The notes: generated by a model from the letters alone, not told the origin. A stretch of 64,000 bases of DNA from Fagopyrum homotropicum (GCA_033239125.1 BSWB01000005.1:14561447-14625446); one strand, 5' to 3'. Shown: positions 1-11,361, counted from the first letter of the stretch. Made by a program: numbers and translations.

Positions 1-503
1 TAGTAGTTTTATGAAAAAGCCGATAGGGCTACCTAGATATTGGGGATAGTAAGAGACGTAACATTTCAAAGACCTATGTAGCGATGGTTGTAACCTCGGG
101 AGTGACGAGTTAGGGCTTGACCTTGTATGTGTGATATTGTTTGACTGCTTGTTTATTTCTTGATTGAGTATTTAGTCAATGATGTTTTCTTTTGGTAACC
201 TTGATGTGCGGGATACTTAGATGTGGAAACGACGTGACTTTTGTGTAGTGATCAAACACATCCATCAGGTGCCTTAAAGGCCGATCAGGATTGTCTTACC
301 CTAAATTTTGGGACGAAACTTATTTTGAGGGGGATCTGATGTAACGACCAGTTTTTTTCGTTACGCTTTGATAGAGTTAGAGAAGTTTAGGAAATGAATA
401 AAAATTTAGTGAGACTAGGACATACCAGTTTATTTATGGAAGTCGTTTAATTAAGTACCTTGTCCTAAGTTTCGGGACGAAACTTATTTTAAGAGGGTAC
501 TGA
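1..503 (+). mobile_element. 3' internal end of Tekay-like chromovirus E, with duplicated polypurine tract
   Basis: This stretch has no usable ORF. It ends in a purine-rich tract followed by TGATGTAATATCC, the classic junction between a Ty3/gypsy internal region and a 3' LTR starting TGTAA. The phrase GGGACGAAACTTATTTT plus purine tract plus TGATGTAA occurs twice, near 310-345 and 473-509, about 164 bp apart. The first copy is followed by about 120 bp of LTR-like sequence. Calling it Tekay/Del-like rests on the TGTAA...TTACA LTR ends and the purine-tract context. The pol gene lies outside the window. Confidence 0.55.
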
Positions 504-604
504 TGTAATATCCGGAATTTTTATTTCCGTTTAATTCCGAATCAAATCGGACTTTGAGCCGTTGACGGTTTTCCATTCTATCTAGCAAGTCTTTCTTCAC
601 AAAT

Positions 605-817
605 TTTATCATTTTATGTAGAAGCTAAATCACATAAAATGATAAAATTATATCAAGCTCTAATTCCTATAATTATTCATCATTTTATGTAGAATTTAAT
701 TCACATAAAATGATAGAATTATATCAAATCCCAATTCTTATAATTATTTATCATTTTGTGTAAAACTTAATTCACATAAAATGATAGAATTATATCAAAT
801 CCTAATTCTTATAATTA
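605..817. repeat. Three tandem 71-bp units, each an internal hairpin
   Basis: Units are in register at about 610, 681 and 752. Each contains ATCATTTTATGT followed about 10 bp later by its near reverse complement ACATAAAATGAT, then a shared AATTATATCAA segment, so each unit can form a stem-loop. They lie close to the start of the LTR (U3). Confidence 0.85.
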
Positions 818-837
818 ATCATTAACGACGACTTTAG

Positions 838-955
838 ACGAGATCATGACAAAGCTGTGACAAGACCATGACGAGTTATGACGAGGCCATGACAAATCCG
901 TGATAAGGCCATGCATGGGCTTGACAAGGCCATGACGAGTTTTTGACGAGTTTTG
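838..955 (+). repeat. Degenerate short repeats of the type CATGACGAG / CATGACAA
   Basis: About ten imperfect copies of a 9-14 bp phrase around CATGACRA follow one another, still inside the U3 of LTR E. Spacing is irregular and no protein reading is plausible. Confidence 0.6.
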
Positions 956-1060
956 ACAACCACAGCCCACTCTTATTTTTACCTTGTTTAAAGCCCAACC
1001 TTTACCTTACCTCAGCCCACATACCTTTGCTCCAGCCAGCGTGGTCCTTGGGAGAGCAGC

Positions 1061-1120
1061 AGCCCAGCACGTCCAGCAGCAGCCCAGCACGTCCAGCAGC
1101 AGCCCAGCACGCCCAGCAGT
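1061..1120 (+). repeat. 20-bp tandem repeat, three copies
   Basis: The unit AGCCCAGCACGTCCAGCAGC is perfect in copies one and two and has two changes in copy three. It creates spurious CAG/GCA-rich ORFs on both strands. Confidence 0.9.
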
Positions 1121-1758
1121 AGCCCAGGAGCGATCTGTAGGTGACAGCAGCAACTTCCTTCAGGCAGGCCTTGCAGTTCCTCTCTCCAGCCCAAGAACAA
1201 TCAATCCGGGCCCAACTAGAAAAGCAGCAACGTGGCCAACATCTTCAGCATAGACGCTTCAAGTTCTGTAACTCCTCCACAATCATCGCAGCAGCGCTTA
1301 ACTTCCTTCTGAACATAGCCACGTTCCCATTCTTCTGTCTACATTCTGAATCCATCTCTCCTCCGTTCTTCCTTCAACAACAAGGCCATATCGCCTCTCC
1401 TTACATCTGAACGAGACCCTCCGCCTTCTTGCTCCTTCCTCTGATTCCTTGCCTTCTCGCCAGATCTTCACTTCGGCACACATTCTTCAACAATCCCATA
1501 CGCAGAAAATTTCGAGGAAAGGAACCAGCATGGGAGGAGACGTTCAACAGCTATAGTCGACAATCTCCCATCTGGCTGCACAACTTGCAACAGCAGCGCA
1601 CTCGAAGAGCCCGGCCAAAGCTGCTACTCCTTCGACCCCGACTGCTTCCGGACCAAGAGCTGTGAAGTTTCAGCCTTTTTCTGAATTTTCGAAACTGTGT
1701 CGAGGATCCAACTTCTGGGCCAGATTTAGGTATGCTAAACTCATTACTTTTGGCTGGT

Positions 1759-2330
1759 TTTTGGATATGATATATTCGGTATTGCAGTGTATAACATACT
1801 AAAATTTTAGAGTAATATGAGTTACAGTTTGAGAGTTATGACGTTGCAAAGTTGACTCCTCATGCAGTTTTTATAAATGTGCTGAGTTGAGAAAAACAGC
1901 ATGGGATGTTGTTTTGTGAGATAGTTTTTAATAAGCTCTTGATCTCCGTTGGGCTTGAATTTTGGATATGATATAGTTGAAATATTGTTGTAGAACATAT
2001 TAAAATTTGAGAGGCATCCAGCGAGTGGTTTGTGATTTATGATTTTTACAAGATTGAGTCGTAAGCAGTTTTTCTGTTGTGCTGAAATTCGGTTTTGTGA
2101 GATAGTTTTAAATAGGATTTTCATCTTCTTTGCGTCTGAATTTTGGATATATTAGAGATAAGATTTTATACTAGAACATATCAAAATTTGGGATAAATCC
2201 AGCGAGTAGTTTAGGAGTTATGATTTTTTCAAAGTTAAGACAGTGTGCTGCTTGTTAAGTGTTGTACCCAACTTTAGAAATTTTTGTAGAAGGGATGCTT
2301 TAACAGTTTTAAGAAATTCTTTCTCCTATG
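1759..2330 (+). repeat. Degenerate tandem repeat, about 180-200 bp unit, three copies
   Basis: The phrase TTTTGGATATGATAT recurs at 1759, 1960 and (as TTTTGGATATATTAG) 2141. Each is followed by a similar order of motifs: AGAACATA, AAAATTT, a CCAGCGAGT-like block, GAGTTATGA, and GTTTTGTGAGATAGTTT. The copies have diverged, so the array is old relative to the LTR insertion. Confidence 0.65.
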
Positions 2331-3024
2331 AGTAGATAGGATATCATAGATGACCTATGGAATTATTTCGGAATTTTTATAAGATTATTCGAATTTTATA
2401 TTTGAAGCTGTAGTTGGACTTTAGTGACTTTTCGAGAAATAGAAAATGGGTAGTTTTTCTAGTTGTTACCTAAAATCATCCTAGGGAGTAGAATATGGTT
2501 AGTTAGCCTCAAATTATAATTTAAGTACATATTCCGAGTTTTTGGAAGTTCCGGGACTAAGGGTAATGTTACGCTCAGGATATGTGTGATACGCAATAGG
2601 TTTTAAATTTATACTCGTTATAATTATCCTAACTCCTAGCGAACCCGCAGTGTACGGGACGTTTGTAGTAGGGATAGTATTCCGAGATCGAACACAAAGA
2701 CTAAGGTGAAATCGAGTCAAACAATGGTCATAGATAGTGTGAATCTAGGCTAAGATAAGATGAGGAACAAAGAAAATGGAAAACTCAATGTTTTGGAGGT
2801 TTTTGTGGTGATCAAACAAAGATCACAAAGCAAGAACGGTAATAAAACAACTAACAACTTAAGCTAGCAACGAAAAAGTAACACAAAGCACAAAGTATAT
2901 GATCAAGAAAGAAAAGTGGATTCTAGAGGTCAAGATTTCCGGTTATGGCATCGGACTCAAGGTTCTAAGGATTCTAAGGACAAACTGCGGTGTTGAGGAA
3001 AGAATGTTTCACTAATGGAAGCAA

Positions 3025-3286
3025 TTACCGGGTAGGTCTCTCACTTCACTAATCCCGCATCAAACTCCTATCACCGGGTAGGTCTCAAGGGGTTAGAATA
3101 AGGAATTCTACACAAACTAGATACTACTCAAGGGGTAACCCTCTCCTTACCGGGTAAGTCTCGGAATAGGGAAATCTCAAGCAATAATCCTAGCACACTC
3201 GATCCAATAGCGGCTTATGAGGCTCACTACTACCTAGAATTTATCTTCTAAGGTATCTAAGATCGGAAATCATCGGGTAGATCTCT
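3025..3286 (-). repeat. Four-copy GAGACYTACCCGGTRA array in LTR A
   Basis: Copies (complement) lie at 3025-3040, 3071-3086, 3147-3162 and about 3271-3286; the last has diverged. The same array is found in LTR B-side copy A (8322-8582), LTR D (12475-12736) and LTR F (21459-21718). The role is unknown; the position is the downstream half of the LTR, after the TATA box. Confidence 0.8.
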
Positions 3287-3414
3287 TCCCTCACTTAGGT
3301 TGATAGCATTAGGTGATCCTAAGCTAGATTAGGCTTAATAAACCCTAGGATTTAACAACCTAACACCCCAATCATACAGATTCATCATTTAAAGAGCAAC
3401 AGAGAAGGAAATCG

Positions 3415-3465
3415 GGTGGATCATAGGGAAATCGGCCGATTTACCTGATGAACAGGCCGATTTTC
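3415..3465. promoter_or_regulatory. Palindrome-word cassette 1 of element A (ATCGGCCGAT)
   Basis: The layout is half-site AATCGG, 14 bp, full palindrome AAATCGGCCGATTT (3429-3442), 12 bp, half-site GCCGATTTT. The identical cassette recurs in the other LTR at 8706-8765. The scaffold words around it (GATCAT..., TGAAGAAC-like) align with the cassette of LTR C at 13399-13463, where the word is CCACGGCCGTGG instead. Function is unknown; the regulatory label is inference. Confidence 0.6.
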
Positions 3466-4009
3466 CTTTCTGGTTAAGGTTTGATTCAATCAATTCATCC
3501 TAAACTAACATATAAGTTCATCCTATCATAGTCCTAGCCATAACCATCAATCCATCACTCCGGAATCACAATAAACTAGCAATAGTATGCATATCAAGAT
3601 CCAAAATCATCAAACAAGCATACATGGTGTTCATAGATGGATAATGAAAGATAAACAAGCAAACTCAATAAATCTCAACTGAATCTAAGTTGTAGCAAGA
3701 CTTACAAACTCTAAAATGAAGATCCAAAACGTTTCTAACAACCCTTGCAATAGTTCTTCAATCCCAAAACTCTAAAAATCACTCAAAACCTCCCTTTCAC
3801 TCCTAGAATGGTGTTCTTCTTCTTCCTTCAATCCTTGAGAGCTTTTCTTCTCCTTCAATCCTTTCCTCCAATGGATGAGCTATGAAAGTGAGAGTGTGGG
3901 AGAGGAGGGATGCTCAGCAACAACCTGCAGGACCACTTATATTCTCCACCAAGAGCAAGGTCGGACAAGAGATCGTGGGACACGTGGCTTAAGCTGTCAA
4001 AGGCCCAAA

Positions 4010-4066
4010 AATCGACCCAGTGGATTAAATCGGCCGATTTATCTGCTAGCTGGTCCGATTTTCTTC
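4010..4066. promoter_or_regulatory. Palindrome-word cassette 2 of element A
   Basis: Half-site AAATCGACC, then the full palindrome ATCGGCCGAT at 4029-4038, then half-site GTCCGATTTT. It is close to the TATA-like box of the same LTR. The equivalent site in LTR copy 2 (9309-9362) has one change in the palindrome (ATCGGACGAT). Confidence 0.6.
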
Positions 4067-4920
4067 AGCAGAAACATGCTATGATCGTCTAGCCATGAGT
4101 TGCTCCATTGCTTGCACCAATAGTAATCTTTGTGTCCTTTGTTGTTCCAATTATGCTCCTCCAAGGCTTTGGATGTGTACCATCGTGAGGCTTGGCCCTC
4201 ATATGTATCGATTAACGTCCAATAGATCCCCGAATTACCTACAAAACCGATAAAAGGTAGTGTAGACGTCTTTTCTAGAAATGTGCATGAATTGAGCGAA
4301 GACGTCATGAACCAATGCCAAAACGTGCATGAATGAGTGAGAAATCTATCTAAATGATTACCTAAACCTAAGTCATAAATCGTGTTATCAAAAATACCCC
4401 ATACTTAAGGTTTGCTCGTCCCCGAGCAAATTCTCAACTATAGACTACAAGATAGCATGATTTATGTATGCAGAAAAATGGTAAAATCTTTTTGGGTTTG
4501 TGCTTCTAATTTTTTATCACCTTCATAGTCATGTTTCATGGCAATGGACAAGCAATCATGTATCAAATAAATGAAAACATGAAAAGACAATTACAATTAA
4601 CTTGATAGCATGCAATGAAGTGTAAAGATGAAGAAGTCAAGATGATCATGAGCATATCCAATCTAAATCACTTAATCTTACACACATGCAAGTAGGTCAT
4701 AAGGACTTGTGAAATAGAAGGTCAAGAAACGTTGTGACTAGGCGGGAATTTTCTAGGCTATGTGATGCTAATTCGGGAAAGGAACTAAACAACCACAACT
4801 TCACATTTCTTTTCAACTTCGCTCAAGTGTATATTTTTCTTCATTTTCTTTTCTTTCTTTTCTTTTATTTTTGAGACAATGGCATTGGTGTACAAAAGCC
4901 GAAACCTTGGTGATTAGCCG

Positions 4921-5090
4921 TCCTCGGGCTTTTTCTATTTTTTCGAGGTGCATCCACACCGGGCACACATACCAAAGCTCGTTAGGACTATCGGTTTATT
5001 TGACTTTGGCAAGGCACCAACACCCGATTATGTGAAGTGTACCGAGTTACTTGTCATTTAAACCAACGTCCCCAAACCTATGTTTTTGCC
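4921..5090 (-). other. Conserved non-coding 3' segment (copy in element A)
   Basis: The reverse complement contains GAGTAACTCGG, CGGGTGTTTGTGCC-like and CCTTGCCAAAGTC phrases in the same order as at 10665-10865 (D) and 27285-27480 (F). It lies between the last coding region and the purine tract in all three. The conservation across elements with different words and LTRs suggests a cis-acting RNA or DNA role, unproven. Confidence 0.65.
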
Positions 5091-5895
5091 TACACTTTCA
5101 CAACAAATTCAACATTTTATTCATGGCATTCTTTCATCAACATCTTCACCCCACACTTGCTTTTCATACACATCAACACACTATCATGCTCCTATTTTCG
5201 GATGGGTCAAAAGAGGTCAATTTTTCATCAATTGAGGTGCTTAAACAACATGATCAAGATGAGAAGTAGAGAAAGATGAATTGCCTCATTCATTCCTAGA
5301 TGATGTGCAAGAACTAGCATGCAATTTCGATTTTCAATACTCAATTCAATCAAGGCAAACATCATGATCACAATTCATTCATGGGATTCAAGAGAAGTAC
5401 TTCATGTCCACATATGCATCATCAATTAAACACACAAGGTCATCCATAGCTAATCCACAAGACAAGGTTCATCATTAGGGTCATATCCAAGCCTTAGAAG
5501 CACTAAAAATTTTTAAAATTTTCTGATTTTTTTGGATTTTTCGAAATATGTATGTACAATGCAAGACATAATGAAACATGTGACAATATTAAGCTATCCT
5601 AGATGCTAATCATGCAAGTGATCATGAAAACCCCACCTCATACTTAGAAACACATTGTCCCCAATGTGGAAACTAAATAAAGAAGTGAAAGAGAGTCCTC
5701 ACAATGTAAAATTGGTGATGCTTTGGTATTTCGGTTCACATTGGATGATGATGGTGGATGATTGATCAAGGATGGTAGAGAGCTCTTGATGTTCATTATG
5801 ATGTTGGAACCCGCGCTTGGCACCGCAAGCCGTTCAAGTTCCACGTCCGCTCCACCCATGCTTGATTGGAGATCATCACTTTCCTTCATACAGAG

Positions 5896-5956
5896 GAAAA
5901 ATCGGCCAAACAACCCAGGAAAATCGGCCGATTTTGTGCATGAACAGTCCGATTTC
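5896..5956. promoter_or_regulatory. Palindrome-word cassette 3 of element A (internal)
   Basis: Half-site AAATCGGCC, then AAATCGGCCGATTT at 5921-5934, then half-site GTCCGATTT. This copy is in the internal region, not the LTR, so the word is not simply an LTR feature. Confidence 0.6.
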
Positions 5957-6215
5957 CTGGGTGCTTTCTTCCTTGTCCATGTGCTCGGATCTTGCACCTT
6001 CAACCATTCCATGAGGTTCTCACATGACCTCCAACATCTCGTCACACACGACAATCAACAAGATCTAGCACCCAAAAACACAAAAGAAAAACAAAGCACA
6101 CCAAGAGTGAGATTAAACAAAAGTAAGAAAAAGAAAGGGAAAAATATGTACCAATGGGTTGCCTCCCATTAAGCGCTTCTTTAAGGTCATTAGCTTGACC
6201 AAATTCAGGAGTGTT

Positions 6216-8190
6216 TCAATCAAGGTGAAGTGGGGCAATCACTTCCACCGGGGCTTCCGGGATGTACTTCTTCAAACGATGCCCATTCACCTTGAAGTTA
6301 CCACAATGATCTCCTCCTATCTCTACCGCTCCATGAGGAAAAACTTTCTTCACAACATAGGGCCCGGTCCATCTTGATTTGAGTTTTCCGGGGAAGAGCC
6401 GCAGCCTCGAGTTGAAGAGAAGGACAAGGTCGCCTTCACTCAACTCCTTTGGGATGAGGCGCTTGTCATGCCAACGCTTGGTCCGCTCCTTGTAAATCCG
6501 GGCATTCTCATAAGCATCCAACCGGATCTCTTCAAGAGCGTTTATGTCAAGCAACCTCTTCTCTCCCGCCTCTTTGAGGTCAAAATTTAGCCACTTAATA
6601 GCCCAATAAGCTCTATGCTCTATCTCTACCGGAAGGTGGCAAGACTTGCCATAGACTAACTTGTACGGAGTGGTGCCAATTGGTGTCTTGAAAGCGGTCC
6701 TATATGCCCACAAGGCATCATCGAGCCCCAAAGTTTGGGGATGGTAAGGTGTTGCCACCTTATGAGTCACCCTTGATCTCCCGGTTGGAGATTTCCACTT
6801 GGCCACTAGTTTGGGGATGGTAAGGTGTTGCCACCTTATGAGTCACCCTTGATCTCCCGGTTGGAGATTTCCACTTGGCCACTAGTTTGGGGATGGTAAG
6901 GTGTTGCCACCTTATGAGTCACCCCATACTTAGCCAAAAGTGCCCCAAAGTTCCTATTGGTGAAGTGCTTCCCTCCATCACTTATGATCACCCTTGGTGT
7001 TCCAAACCTAGGAAAGATCACTCGGTTGAAGAACCGCACCACAACCTTGGCGTCATTTGTAGGAGAGGCGATTGCCTCCACCCATCTCGAAACATAATCC
7101 ACCGCCAATAGGATGTAGAGGTTGCCACATGAAGAAGGGAATGGTCCCATGAAGTCCACACCCCATACATCAAATATTTCCACCTCTTGTATGTTGTTCA
7201 AGGGCATCTCATTCCTCCTCGAGATGTTGCCCGTCCTTTGGCAAGCATCACAAGCTACCACAAAGCCTTGCACGTCCTTGAACAAACTTGGCCAAAAGAA
7301 GCCCGATTGCAACACTTTAGCACATGTCTTGTGTGAGCTAGCATGCCCTCCACATGGCAAGGAATGACAATGGTGGATCACACTCTCCACCTCATCCTCC
7401 TGTATGCATCTTCTAAACATTCCATCCGGCCCTCTTTTGAACAAAAGCGGTTCACTCCAATAGTAGTGCCTCACATCCTTGAAGAACTTCTTCCTTTGGG
7501 CATATGTTAATCCGGGAGGCACTTCCTCACACACTAAGTAGTTCACAATGTCGGCATACCATGGTTCACTTCCTCTAGACACTTGGAACAAGCACTCCTC
7601 CACCATTTGCAATTGCTCATCCCGGAATGAGTCATCAATCGGGATGTCATCTCTCTCAATCTCTAGAGGAGGTAGTCTACTAAGGTGATCCGCCACGGAG
7701 TTCTCGGATCCCTTCTTGTCCCGGATTTCCAAATCAAACTCTTGAAGAAGAAGGATCCATCGAATCAATCTAGGCTTTGCATCCTTCTTGGTAAGGAGAT
7801 AACGGATCGCAGCATGATCCGTATACACTATGACCTTCACTCCAACAAGGTATGACCGAAACTTCTCAAAGGCATACACGACCGCTAGCAACTCTTTCTC
7901 GGTTGTGGCATAGTTAAGTTGGGCATCATCTAGCGTCTTGCTAGCATAATAAATGGCATGAGTGCGCCCATCTTTCCTTTGCCCCAAAACAGCCCCAACG
8001 GCTACATCGCTTGCATCACACATGATCTCAAACGGTAAGCTCCAATCCGGAGGTTGCATGATAGGTGCGGAGATCAAAGCGTTCTTCAACCTACAAAAAG
8101 CTTCAAGACAATCTTTGGAAAAGACAAATTCAACATCCTTCATTAGTAGGTTAGTAAGAGGCTCAGAAATTTTAGAGAAGTCTTGAATAA
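6216..8190 (-). pseudogene. pol: Athila pol fragment: RNase H and integrase
   Basis: The minus-strand reading begins inside the RT connection region (FSKISEPLTNLL at about 8170). It continues through RNase H, with DASDVAVGAVLGQ, KELLAVVYAFEKF, YTDHAAIRYLL and the terminal VADHLSRLPP. It then enters integrase: an HHCC-type zinc finger (HHCH...CDACQ), a DDE core with DVWGVDFMGPFP and ISDGG, and GQVEISNREIK. The frame is then lost in a 76-bp tandem duplication (6732-6921) and resumes as DDALWAYRTAFKTPIGTTPYKLVYGK, ending with a stop at 6216. Protease, the RT palm and gag are absent. The reading start at 8230 lies in LTR sequence and is not a true start. RNase H and integrase would act on cDNA in the virus-like particle, but this copy cannot make a complete polyprotein. 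Confidence 0.93.
6732..6921 (-). repeat. 76-bp tandem duplication inside integrase
   Basis: Two full units start at 6732 and 6808 and a partial third starts at 6884. The unit encodes THKVATPYHPQTSGQVEISN on the minus strand. As 76 is not a multiple of three it breaks the frame. The segment that normally follows the catalytic Glu of integrase is missing at the join. Confidence 0.95.
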
Positions 8191-9688
8191 AGTATATGAT
8201 CAAGAGAGAAAAGTGGATTCTAGAGGTCAAGATTTCCGGTTATGGCATCGGACTCAAGGTTCTAAGGATTCTAAGGAAAAACTGTGGTGTTGAGGAAAGA
8301 ATGTTTCACTAATGGAAGCAATTACCGGGTAGGTCTCTCACTTCACTAATCCCGCATCAAACTCCTATCACAGGGTAGGTCTCAAGGGGTTAGAATAAGG
8401 AATTCTACACAAACTAGATACTACTCAAGGGGTAACCCTCTCCTTACCGGGTAAGTCTCGGAATAGGGAAATCTCAAGCAATAATCCTAGAACACTTGAT
8501 CCAATAGCGGCTTATGAGGCTCACTACTACTTAGAATTTATCTTCTAAGGTATCTAAGATCGGAAATCATCGGGTAGATCTCTTCCCTCACTTAGGTTGA
8601 TAGCATTAGGTGATCCTAAGCTAGATTAGGCTTAATAAACCCTAGGATTTAACAACCTAACACCCCAATCATACAGATTCATCATTTAAAGAGCAACAGA
8701 GAAGAAAATCGGGTGGATCATAGGGAAATCGGCCGATTTACCTGATGAACAGGCCGATTTTCCTTTCTGGTTAAGGTTTGGTTCAATCAATTCATCCTAA
8801 ACTAACATATAAGTTCATCCTATCATAGTCCTAGCCATAACTATCAATCCATCACTCCGGAATCACAATAAACTAGCCAATAGTATGCATATCAAGATCC
8901 AAAATCATCAAACAAGCATACATGGTGTTCATAGATGGATAATGAAAGATAAACAAGCAAAATCAATAAATCTCAACTGAATCTAAGTTGTAGCAAGACT
9001 TACAAACTCTAAAATGAAGATCCAAAACATTTCTAACAACCCTTGCAATAGTTCTTCAATCCCAAAACTCTAAAAATCACTCAAAACCTCCCTTTCACTC
9101 CTAGAATGGTGTTCTTCTTCTTCCTTCAATCCTTGAGAGCTTTTCTTCTCCTTCAATCCTTTCCTCCAATGGATGAGCTGTGAAAATGAGAGTGTGGGAG
9201 AGGAGGGATGCTCAGTAACAACCTGCAGGACCACTTATATTCTCCACCAAGAGCAAGGCCGGACAAGAGATCGTGGGACATGTGGCTTAAGCTGTCAAAG
9301 GCCCAAAAATCGACCCAGTGGATTAAATCGGACGATTTATCTGCTAGCTGGTCCGATTTTCTTCAGCAGAAACATGATATGATCGTCTAGCCATGAGTTG
9401 CTCCATTGCTTGCATCAATAGTGATCTTTGTGTCCTTTGTTGTTCCAATTATGCTCCTCCAAGGCTTTGGATGTGTACCATCATGAGGCTTGGTCCTCAT
9501 ATGTTTCGATTAACGTCCAATAGATCCCCGAATTACCTACAAAACCGATAAAAGGTAGTGTAGACGTCTTTTCTAGAAATGTGCATGAATTGAGCGAAGA
9601 CGTCATGAACCAATGCCAAAACGTGCATGAATGAGTGAGAAATCTATCTAAATGATTACCTAAACCTAAGTCATAAATCGTGTTATCA
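8191..9688 (-). repeat. 5' LTR of element A, truncated at its inner end
   Basis: It is homologous to 2896-4390 and lacks the first 330 bp of the other LTR on the left. The join with pol is at about 8190, where both parents share AAGTATATGATC-like sequence, a likely microhomology junction. It carries palindrome cassettes at 8706-8765 and 9309-9362 and the GAGACYTACCCGGTRA array at 8322-8582. Confidence 0.9.
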
Positions 9689-9693
9689 GGTAA

Positions 9694-10612
9694 AATAGTC
9701 ATTTTACCTTAAATAAACACTATAATAACTTCTACACATAGAATCATTTATCTTAAGAGTTTTAGACTTATAAGTATCTAGGGAAATGTGTTGACCCACG
9801 TGCCTCCTCTAACAGGCAACTGAGTTCTGCACTTACGGATTTAGTGGTGGTTAAGAGAGAGTCGAGATTTGATTCTGGTAAGTCCACGGACTTACTTAGT
9901 TGGCTTCTTGTATGAGTGTAATGTGTATGAGTGGTGTTTGTTAGTTATGATAAACAACGAAAAACCGGATTAGGCCGACTTTATTATTTACATAATTGAC
10001 CCAAGTGTATGATAACGGGTCGTGACATCATCTGCCTAGCTCTTGCGAGAGTCTAGGAGGTTCCTTGCGACCAGCCCAGTCCGGTAGACGGTCAGATGCA
10101 TTAGTACCATTCTGCGTTGGTAAACGGGGACAGGCGCGAGGTTTGGGAATCCCTCGTGTCACAAAATAAGTATCATTAGTAATGACCTATCACCTAATTA
10201 AAGATAATAAAAGGATTGAGTGTTGCATGTTGATTGTGTATGATGTGTTATTGTGCTTTTACCTTTATACTTATGTATAGAATGTTAGCTAACGGTTTTA
10301 TACCGCTTGTAGATGCCTTGCAGGTTAAGACAGTTGTAGAGAGATCCGGAGGTTATGGTCAGCCGGGTCAACGTACTCATTTAGTTGGGGACGAGGTTGT
10401 CTTATATACTTCATATGCGTCGTTTTAGTACCTTTCATTTGTAAGGCTGATACATATTTTTCATGTATATATTGTTTAAAGTTTTCAAATGTTTTTAATA
10501 CTTTTGTGCCTTGTTGTAAGATCCTAGTAAAATTGTTGTCAAACTAAGGTCGGGACCCATTGTGAGGTCCTAACCAATAGCTCCCCGAGTTCTTAGAATT
10601 TGGGGTGTTACA
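9694..10612 (+). repeat. 3' LTR of Tekay-like element E, right part
   Basis: It continues LTR E after the TSD of element A and ends GGGTGTTACA. The last 120 bp (TTGTAAGATCCTAGT..., GGGACCCATTGTGAGGTCC) resembles the end of the Tekay-like LTR at 44100-44208. The 69-90 residue ORFs here are not real genes. Confidence 0.75.
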
Positions 10613-11361
10613 TGAATGTTGTGAATGAAGTGCTGAAATTGTTGTGAAAGTGTAGACAAAAAATATAGGTTTGGGGACGTTGGTTTAAATGACGAGTAAC
10701 TCGGCACCATTCACATAATCGGGTGTTTGTGCCTTGCCAAAGTCAAATAAACCGATAGTCCTAACGAGTTTTGGTATGTGTGCCCGGTGTGGAGCACCTC
10801 GAAAAATTAAAAAAAACCCGAGGCCCGCTAATCACCAAGGTTTCGGCTTTTGTACACCAATGTCATTGTCTCAAAAATAAGTGAAAGAAAAAGAAAAGAA
10901 AAGAAAGAAAAGATGGAGAAAATATACACTTGTGGGAAGTTGATAAAAAATGTGAAGTTGTGGAGTTAGTTCCATTCCCGGATTAGCATCACATGACCTA
11001 GAAAAATCTCAACCTAATCACAACGTTTCTTGGCCTCATTTCCTAAGTCCTTGTGACCTATTTGCATGTGTGTAACACTTAGTAATCTAGATTGGATGTG
11101 CTCATGATCATCTTGACTTCTTCATTGTTACCTTTCATGCATGCTTTCTAGTTAAGTATAATTGTCTTTCCGTTCCTCCATTCATTTGATGCATGATTGC
11201 TTGCCCATTTGCTATGAAACATGACTATGAAGGTGATCCAATATTAGAAGCACAACTCCAAAAATATTTTGTTGTTTTTTTGCATTCATAAATCATGTCA
11301 TCTCTTAGTCTACAGTTGGGACTTGCTCGGGGACGAGCAAACCTTAAGTATGGGGTATTTT
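10613..11361 (+). other. 3' internal region of Athila-like element D
   Basis: It is non-coding, truncated on the left by element E, and ends with the purine tract TAAGTATGGGGTATTTT directly before an LTR beginning TGATAACACG. It carries the conserved 3' segment at 10665-10865, in the opposite orientation to the copy in A. Confidence 0.75.
10665..10865 (+). other. Conserved non-coding 3' segment (copy in element D)
   Basis: Contains GAGTAACTCGGCACCATTC, GGGTGTTTGTGCC and CTTGCCAAAGTC, then CCTAACGAG, then TTTCGGCTTTTGTACACC, in the same order as in A and F. GGCAC and GTGCC could pair as a short stem. Confidence 0.65.

Larger units (their letters stand above)
504..2566 (+). repeat. 3' LTR of Tekay-like element E, left part
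   Basis: The LTR starts with TGTAATATCC directly after the purine tract and is broken at 2566 by insertion of Athila element A; it resumes at 9694 and ends TTACA at 10612. Without A it would be about 2.98 kb, long but possible for this lineage. It is rich in internal tandem repeats: 71-bp hairpin units at 605-817, short CATGAC-type repeats at about 838-955, a 20-bp triplet at 1061-1120, and about 190-bp degenerate units from 1759. No coding capacity is credible here; the ORFs over 984-1665 are low-complexity shadows. Confidence 0.7.
2567..4390 (-). repeat. 3' LTR of element A (complete)
   Basis: In element orientation it begins TGATAACACG at 4390 and ends AGCGTAACA at 2567. On the minus strand a TATAAG box is visible near 3935-3945. 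It carries two ATCGGCCGAT palindrome clusters (3415-3465 and 4010-4066) and four copies of the complement of GAGACYTACCCGGTRA (3025, 3071, 3147, 3271). No true gene: the ORFs at 3875-4308 are shadows. Confidence 0.9.
4391..6215 (-). other. Non-coding 3' internal region of element A
   Basis: Between the pol stop and the 3' LTR there is no convincing gene; the ORFs at 5644-6172 are interrupted antisense pairs with no family signature. It begins with the minus-strand purine tract at 4391-4407. It contains the conserved 3' segment (4921-5090), a third palindrome cassette (5896-5956), and the post-pol signature AAGCGCTTAATGGGAGGCAA (complement, 6155-6178). The Athila-type 3' ORF seen in B and F is not recognisable here. 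Confidence 0.7.
2567..9688 (-). mobile_element. Athila-type Ty3/gypsy element A, internally deleted, TSD GGTAA
   Basis: The element has two direct LTR copies in minus orientation (2567-4390 and 8191-9688) and a perfect 5-bp duplication GGTAA at 2562-2566 and 9689-9693. It sits inside LTR E. Between the LTRs are, in element order, a pol fragment (RNase H and integrase), a post-pol spacer and a purine tract (4391-4407, complement). The primer binding site, gag, protease and most of RT are missing. The deletion also removed about 330 bp of the 5' LTR's inner end, so it must postdate integration. The two LTRs are nearly identical by eye, suggesting a recent insertion. Confidence 0.9.

Noticed and set aside
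984..1665. ORFs at the 5' part of LTR E
   Set aside because: Low-complexity CAG/GCA repeats, no family signature and position inside U3.
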